Assembly (NCBI RefSeq): GCF_026627445.1
Contig: NZ_JAPNLJ010000024.1
Coordinates: 1-64,000 of the forward strand
Source: Streptomyces sp. H27-H1
GTDB lineage: Bacteria > Actinomycetota > Actinomycetes > Streptomycetales > Streptomycetaceae
DNA length: 64,000 bases
Reading direction: 5' to 3'
The position numbers and the translations under genes were made by a program. The first letter of the stretch is position 1, and each line of letters begins with the position of its first letter. Positions 59,476 through 64,000 of the stretch are shown here, in pieces. The notes beneath the pieces were generated by a model that was given only the letters and a program-made list of their open reading frames with translations, had not been told where the DNA came from and did no database searches.

Positions 59476-61272
59476 CTAGTCCTGTCGGGTTGCCGCACCT
59501 CGCCGGATCCGCCTCATGGCGAAGAAGGCCGAGCCTCCGACGAATGCCAGCGCGGCCGAAGTGGCGGCCATGATGCCGCCCTCGTTGCTCGAGTCGGTCG
59601 CCGCGAGGGCCGACGTCGCCCCCTTCGGCTGCAGGCCGGTGGCGGCGTTCACGGGGGTGAAGTTGACGTTCTTGGCGGTGCGCCCGGGACCGGCGTGGCC
59701 CGGAGCATCGCCGGAACCGCCTTGCAGGAGGTCGGCCCACGGGGGCTTGCCCTGGTCGGAGCCGTCGTGGCCGTGCCCGGGCTTGCCCTGGTCGTGACCG
59801 TGTCCGGGCTTGCCCTCGTCGTGACCGTGTCCGGGCTTGCCGTGGTCGTGGCCGTGGTCGCCCTCGTCGTCGTGACCGTGGTCGCCCTCGTCGTCGTGAC
59901 CGTCGTCGTGGCCGTGGTCGTGACCGTGGTCGTGATCGCCCGAGTCACCCTTTTCACCCTTGTCGCCGCGAGGCCCCTTGGGTCCGGCCGGTCCGGCGGG
60001 ACCAGCGGGTCCAGCGGGTCCAGCCGGTCCAGCCGGTCCAGCGGAGCCGACGGGGCCAGCGGAGCCGACGGGGCCAGGAGCACCGGTCGGGCCAGCGGAC
60101 CCGACGGGGCCAGGAGCACCGGTCGGGCCTGGGGAACCGGGGGCACCGGGGGCACCAGGGCTGCCGTCGGAGCCGGGAGCGCCAGGAGCACCGGTCGGGC
60201 CGGGGGCACCGGTCGGGCCGGGAGCACCAGGGCTGCCGTCGGAGCCGGGAGCGCCAGGAGCGCCGGTCGGGCCGGGGGCACCGGTCGGGCCGGGAGCACC
60301 AGGGCTGCCGTCGGAGCCGGGAGCGCCAGGAGCGCCGGTCGGGCCGGGGGCACCGGTCGGGCCGGGAGCACCAGGGGAGCCCGGGGCACCGGGGCTGCCG
60401 TCAGAGCCCGGAGCACCGGTCGGACCAGGCGAGCCGGTCGGGCCCGGAGCACCGGTCGGACCAGGCGAGCCGGTCGGCCCAGGCGAGCCGGTCGGCCCAG
60501 GAGGCCCAGGCGGGCCAACGGCGCAGGCCGCCCTCGTGATGGTGTTGGTGTCCAGCGTGACCGCGCCATTACGCGCCAGGGCACGGCCTTCGAGCACGGC
60601 GCCCGTGTTCAGCGTGATGGACGTCAGGGCCAGGATGTTGCCCTTGAACTGGGAGGTCGTGTCGATGGTGGCGGAGCTGCCCACCTGCCAGAACACGTTG
60701 CAGGCATTTGCCCCGTTGATGAAGGCCACGACGCTCGCCGGAGCCGTGATCAGGGTCGAGGGGATCTGGAAGATGAAGACGGCATCGGGTTTGTTCTGGC
60801 CGTCGAGAGTGACCGTTCCGGTGATGTTCAGTGTCGACGAGGCCGTGTAGACGCCGGGCGCCAGCGTTTGTCCGCCGATATCGGCGGAAGTGGCGGTGCC
60901 GGGTCCCCGGCTTGCCGCGTCGTTGTAGGCGACGACGAGGTCGGACTTCGCCTGAGCGGCTGCGGCGTCGGTGACGTGCTGCGTTCCGTTGACGATGCCG
61001 GGCGGAAAGCCGGTTACCGATGTGCCCGGATGGAGCCCCAGATCTCCGTTGATGGTGGAGGGGCCCGTGTTGGTGACCGTTGAACCGGCCAGGACCGCGT
61101 AATTGGTGGCGGTCCCCAGTCCCACGGGAGCTTCCAGGGCGTGAGCGAGGTTCGGGGCCAGGGCTGCCGCCGCCAGGATCGCTGCGGGGAGCAGGACAAG
61201 GGCTCCCCGTTTGAACAGATTGCGTCGAGGCCTTCTGTCGGGTGGACCCGACCGGATGACATCCAATGTCAC
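59476..61272 (-). CDS. Ice-binding-like secreted protein with collagen-like and His-rich tail
   Basis: The 598-aa protein starts at GTG (VTLDVIRSGPP). A signal follows (LVLLPAAILAAAALAPNLAHA). Residues about 45-250 are a DUF3494/ice-binding beta-helix (VGLGTATNYAVLAGSTVTNT, QTLAPGVYTASSTLNITG). Then come about 64 Gly-X-Y triplets (59938-60516) and a His/Asp-rich stretch (GHDHGHDHGHDDGHDDEGD type). The C-terminus has a membrane anchor (GGIMAATSAALAFVGGSAFFAM, read in parts). It is probably an elongated surface protein. The ligand is unknown. Confidence 0.85.
   Translation of the reverse strand: MTLDVIRSGPPDRRPRRNLFKRGALVLLPAAILAAAALAPNLAHALEAPVGLGTATNYAVLAGSTVTNTGPSTINGDLGLHPGTSVTGFPPGIVNGTQHVTDAAAAQAKSDLVVAYNDAASRGPGTATSADIGGQTLAPGVYTASSTLNITGTVTLDGQNKPDAVFIFQIPSTLITAPASVVAFINGANACNVFWQVGSSATIDTTSQFKGNILALTSITLNTGAVLEGRALARNGAVTLDTNTITRAACAVGPPGPPGPTGSPGPTGSPGPTGAPGPTGSPGPTGAPGSDGSPGAPGSPGAPGPTGAPGPTGAPGAPGSDGSPGAPGPTGAPGPTGAPGAPGSDGSPGAPGPTGAPGPTGAPGAPGSDGSPGAPGAPGSPGPTGAPGPVGSAGPTGAPGPVGSAGPVGSAGPAGPAGPAGPAGPAGPAGPKGPRGDKGEKGDSGDHDHGHDHGHDDGHDDEGDHGHDDEGDHGHDHGKPGHGHDEGKPGHGHDQGKPGHGHDGSDQGKPPWADLLQGGSGDAPGHAGPGRTAKNVNFTPVNAATGLQPKGATSALAATDSSNEGGIMAATSAALAFVGGSAFFAMRRIRRGAATRQD
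60157..60372. repeat. Three tandem 72-bp repeats in the collagen-like part
   Basis: A unit starting AGGGCTGCCGTCGGAG recurs at 60157, 60229 and 60301 (period 72 bp, 24 residues). Recent duplication within the Gly-X-Y region can change length by recombination. Confidence 0.85.
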
Positions 61273-61812
61273 AGCAGGACCTTTCTTGTTGCTTCGGGTC
61301 TCAGGTCCTCCCGGAGGAGGTTCCCGAGCGCCCGCGACGATGGCTACGCAGGGCCGCAAGCCCATACCTGCGCCGACGCGCAGGCTCCCCCCGAGCGGGG
61401 ACTTCGAGAGCGGCTTCCTGCCCGAGGTAGTGATACGCCGTCACGCGAGGACAGTCACGCATATTTCACAGCAATTGGGTACAAGTCAGAAAAAATGCTC
61501 TATGTGAGTGACGTAACGTCAGGAAAGCGGCAGTGCTGCCGGCCCGCGCGAATCCGTTGTGCCGTCAAAGTAGGGCGGGCGTGGCGGCAGCGGAAACAGC
61601 AACCCGCCTCAGACACGGGGCTGTCTCCCCCTCCCTGCGAGCCTCGAGGTCGCATCGGGCGGGACATGACAGAGCCTGGCCGGGCTCTGCGTGTGAGGGC
61701 GAGTGGCTCTCCGGTCAAAGGGTCTCGTCGTGCAGGTCCTCTCTGGGCGCTGTACGGCTGAGCCAAGGAGATGAGTCCCGTGAGCGGGCAGCCCCGCATC
61801 ACGGGCTGACCT
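61273..61812. other. Intergenic, AT-richer promoter region
   Basis: 540 bp. Composition falls around 61455-61510. It probably contains the DUF3494 promoter. Frames on both strands have no recognisable family; nothing else stands out. Confidence 0.45.
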
Positions 61813-63030
61813 TCATTGGGCTGCCGGGCGGGCGCCGAGGGCGAGCAGGGCGGCCATGGCGGAGAGGGCGGACAGAAGCAGGAAGAGGGAGGGGTAGCCG
61901 CCCATGGGGCCGGAGAGTGCCGCACCCGCGAAGGGGGCGAGGGCGGCGGTGATCGTGGCGGGGGCGCCGAGGAGGGCGGAGAGGCGGCCGTAGTGGGTGG
62001 TTCCCCAGCGGTCGGTGACGGCGGTGGCCTGGAGAAGGGTGAGGTTGCCGCGGATCAGCCCGGCCGCCACGGCGATCAGGGTGAGTGCCGTCAGCGGGCC
62101 GGGTACGAGGGCCAGCGCGGCGGTGGTGGCGCCGCCTGCGGCGAGGAGTGCCGTGGTGCGGGTGGTGACGGTGGTGCCGCGGGCGAGGGTCGCGTACAGG
62201 GTGCGGCCGAGAGTCTGGCCCGCGCCGCCGAGGCCGAGCGCCCAGGCTGCCTGGGTGGTTGACGCACCGCGTTCGGTCAGGAGCGGGACGAGGCCCATGA
62301 CGACGGAGTACATGGCGAAGCCGGAGAGGGTGAGGGCGGCGGCCAACAGGAGGAACGGGCGGCTACGGGCCGTCGCCGCCGCTCCGCCTGCGTGATGTGC
62401 GAGCTGAGGCGAAGGGGCGGGTGGCCAAGGGGCCTTGAGGGCGATGGCGTGTGCCGGGATGGTGATGACAGCGAGGATCGCGGCGAGTACCAGGTAGGTG
62501 GCGCGCCAGGAGAGGTGCTCTGCGAGGACGGCGGTCAGGGGTGCGAAGACCGTGGAGGCGAGTCCGCCGGCGAGGGTGACGATGGTGAGGGCGCGGATGC
62601 GGTCCTCGCCCCACCAGCGGGTGAGGGCGGCGAAGGCGGGATGGTAGAAGGTCGCGGCCATGGAGATGCCGGCCAAGACCCAGGCTGCGGCGAAGGCGTA
62701 GAGGTTGGGTGCGCCGGCGACGGCGACGAGAGCCACGGCAGCGAGGACGGAGCCGCCGGTCATGACCGCGCGGGGGCCCCGGGCATCGAGCATGCGTCCT
62801 ATGGGGATCCCGGCCACACCTGAGACGACCAGGGCAAGCGAAAAGGCCGCGGTGGTCGCGAGTGGGGACCAGCCGGTGCCGGCGGTGATCGTCGGGTTGA
62901 GGACGGGGAAGGCGTAGTAGACGACGCCCCAGCTGGTGATCTGCGTCGCGCACAACGCGGGAAGTACAGCGCGAGGCCGCGACCGGTACCCCGATCCGGT
63001 CGCGGCCTCGCCGGCCTGGGTGTGGGCCAC
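61813..63030 (-). CDS. MFS transporter
   Basis: The 405-aa protein starts at GTG (VAHTQAGEAATGSGYRSRPR) 5 nt after the stop of the flavoprotein gene, so the two are coupled. About twelve helices with GVVYYAFPVLNPTIT, GIPIGRMLDARGPRAVM (the A-motif loop) and RWWGEDRIRALTI. The pattern fits the oxalate/formate-like MFS branch common in Streptomyces. Cargo unknown; being paired with a flavoprotein suggests export of its product. Confidence 0.82.
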   Translation of the reverse strand: MAHTQAGEAATGSGYRSRPRAVLPALCATQITSWGVVYYAFPVLNPTITAGTGWSPLATTAAFSLALVVSGVAGIPIGRMLDARGPRAVMTGGSVLAAVALVAVAGAPNLYAFAAAWVLAGISMAATFYHPAFAALTRWWGEDRIRALTIVTLAGGLASTVFAPLTAVLAEHLSWRATYLVLAAILAVITIPAHAIALKAPWPPAPSPQLAHHAGGAAATARSRPFLLLAAALTLSGFAMYSVVMGLVPLLTERGASTTQAAWALGLGGAGQTLGRTLYATLARGTTVTTRTTALLAAGGATTAALALVPGPLTALTLIAVAAGLIRGNLTLLQATAVTDRWGTTHYGRLSALLGAPATITAALAPFAGAALSGPMGGYPSLFLLLSALSAMAALLALGARPAAQ

Positions 63031-63035
63031 GGTGG

Positions 63036-64000
63036 TCAGCAGCCGCCGGAGGAGAGGGGGGCGCCGACGCCGGTCTGCAGCGCGGCCGGGGCGGGTGCGG
63101 CGCAGCAGCCGCCACCCTTGTCCTCGGCCGCTTCGGGCTGGTCGAAGAGGCCGGCGCCACCGCACACTCCGGTCTCGGGGAGGGTGAGTTCGACGCGCTC
63201 CGCCGCTTCCTGGTCGCCGGCGAGGGCTGCGGCGATGGAGCGGACCTGCTCGTAGCCGGTCATGGCGAGGAAGGTGGGGGCGCGGCCGTAGGACTTCATG
63301 CCGACGAGGTAGACGTCCTTCTCCGGGTGGGAGAGCTCGCCCACGCCGTGCGGGTAGACGGTGCCGCAGGAGTGCTGGTTGGGGTCGATCAGCGGGGCCA
63401 GCTCGGTGGGTGCCTGGAGGCGCTCGTCGAGGCCGAGGCGGAGCTCGGACAGGAAGCTGAGGTCGGGGCGGAAGCCGGTGAGGCCGATGACCTCGTCAAC
63501 CGGGTCCAGCCGCTGGCCGTCCTCGCCGACGAGGACCAGGCGGCCGTCGGCTTCCTGCTCGACTTCCTGGGTGCGGAAGCCGGTGACCGCGTCAGCGTAT
63601 CCGTTGTCGACGGCGGCCTTGGCGGCGAGGCCGAGGGCGCCGCGGGCGGGCAGCTGGTCGGCTGCGCCGCCACCGAAGGTGGAGCCGCTGATGCCGCGCC
63701 GCAGGATCCAGACGGCGTGCGTGCCGGGCTCGTCCTTGGCGAGGTCGGCCAGGTAGGCGAGGGCCGTGAACGCGGAGGCGCCGGAGCCGATGACGGCGAT
63801 GCGCTTGCCCGCGTACCGGGCACGCTGGGCCGGGTCCTTGAGGTTGGGGACGCGGTAGGAGATGCGGTTCGCTGCCGTCCGCTCGCCGAGGGCGGGGAGG
63901 CCGTCGCCGCCGATGGGGCTCGGGGTCGACCAGGTGCCGGAGGCGTCGATGACGGCGGCGGCGAAGATCCGTTCCTCGCGGCCGTCGGCGGTGGTGAGGT
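63036..64000 (-). CDS. FAD/NAD(P)-binding flavoprotein with Cys-rich tail (5' end outside window)
   Basis: Partial, at least 321 aa, cut by the window end. It has a Rossmann site RIAVIGSGASAFTALAYLAD and a typical flavin-monooxygenase segment VIDASGTWSTPSPIGGDGLP, then EVIGLTGFRPDLSFLSELRL and DVYLVGMKSYGRAPTFLAMTG. The tail ends VCGGAGLFDQPEAAEDKGGGCCAAP, with three Cys residues. It resembles ArsO-type flavoproteins (recalled); the Cys tail could bind a soft metal or metalloid. It is followed by the MFS gene. Confidence 0.7.
   Translation of the reverse strand, partial: LTTADGREERIFAAAVIDASGTWSTPSPIGGDGLPALGERTAANRISYRVPNLKDPAQRARYAGKRIAVIGSGASAFTALAYLADLAKDEPGTHAVWILRRGISGSTFGGGAADQLPARGALGLAAKAAVDNGYADAVTGFRTQEVEQEADGRLVLVGEDGQRLDPVDEVIGLTGFRPDLSFLSELRLGLDERLQAPTELAPLIDPNQHSCGTVYPHGVGELSHPEKDVYLVGMKSYGRAPTFLAMTGYEQVRSIAAALAGDQEAAERVELTLPETGVCGGAGLFDQPEAAEDKGGGCCAAPAPAALQTGVGAPLSSGGC

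Noticed and set aside
59960..60850. Plus-strand frame with GPxGPx collagen-like repeats
   Set aside because: It is the mirror of the collagen-like region of the minus-strand DUF3494 gene, which has the signal peptide, family domain and ribosome context.

Overview
The window looks like a chromosomal segment of a Streptomyces (or very close actinomycete). It is very GC-rich with strong third-position GC. Its core genes resemble, from memory, the S. coelicolor kyn-fba-pyrE-clpB-dnaK neighbourhood on the oriC-proximal arm, and a perfect parS site at 5446-5481 fits that placement. Nothing was searched; every family call is a reading of the translated sequence.

Layout. (1) 1-31 kb is core: tryptophan-to-kynurenine genes (kynA-kynU and an alpha/beta hydrolase); fba, pyrE, an aldose epimerase, a CoxG-like protein and a membrane aminopropyltransferase-like protein; an aminotransferase, a membrane glycosyltransferase-like protein and a YbjN protein; clpB and the dnaK-grpE-dnaJ-hspR operon, both preceded by HAIR operators for HspR; then a sugar transferase, a large membrane Fe-S oxidoreductase, a Yip1-type protein, a phosphoribosyltransferase and dcd. 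Between clpB and hspR (17.8-19.6 kb) sits a compact unit: an exported peptide with three DLGWD repeats, a translationally coupled Rieske-like protein without cluster ligands, and a divergent LuxR-type regulator.

(2) 31.2-46.4 kb is accreted accessory DNA at a tRNA-Gly(CCC) gene. The 3' part of the tRNA plus its terminator recurs three more times (40469, 45144, 46300), bounding three nested islands with no intact integrase. Island 1 (about 9.2 kb) carries an iron ABC transporter and an iron-box-controlled adenylation/carrier/acyltransferase fusion, several membrane or metal-related proteins and an IS3-type transposase remnant. Island 2 (about 4.6 kb) carries a sulfur/persulfide-type module (MFS, MBL-rhodanese, ArsR-rhodanese), a MerR remnant and a thioredoxin-like protein. 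Island 3 (about 1.1 kb) holds one lipoprotein.

(3) 46.4-48.3 kb is a decayed WXG100 (type VII secretion substrate) locus: three consecutive genes, each broken.

(4) 48.6-64 kb mixes envelope and regulatory genes: a DUF4232 lipoprotein, a membrane-anchored HTH protein, a cold-response block (Csp, DEAD-box helicase, CBS, SCO5918-type) with candidate RNA-structure control, an anti-sigma-type ATPase, an approximately 0.65 kb composite non-coding repeat array in front of a small BldC/MerR-like regulator, a PRC-barrel protein, a hemolysin III protein, a DUF5753 regulator, an ice-binding-like protein with collagen-like and His-rich tails, an MFS transporter and a partial flavoprotein.

The strongest candidates for something undescribed are the DLGWD peptide/Rieske-like/LuxR unit (17.9-19.6 kb) and the composite repeat array (55.2-55.9 kb). 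The iron-regulated tri-domain ligase-acyltransferase and the integrase-less tandem islands come next.
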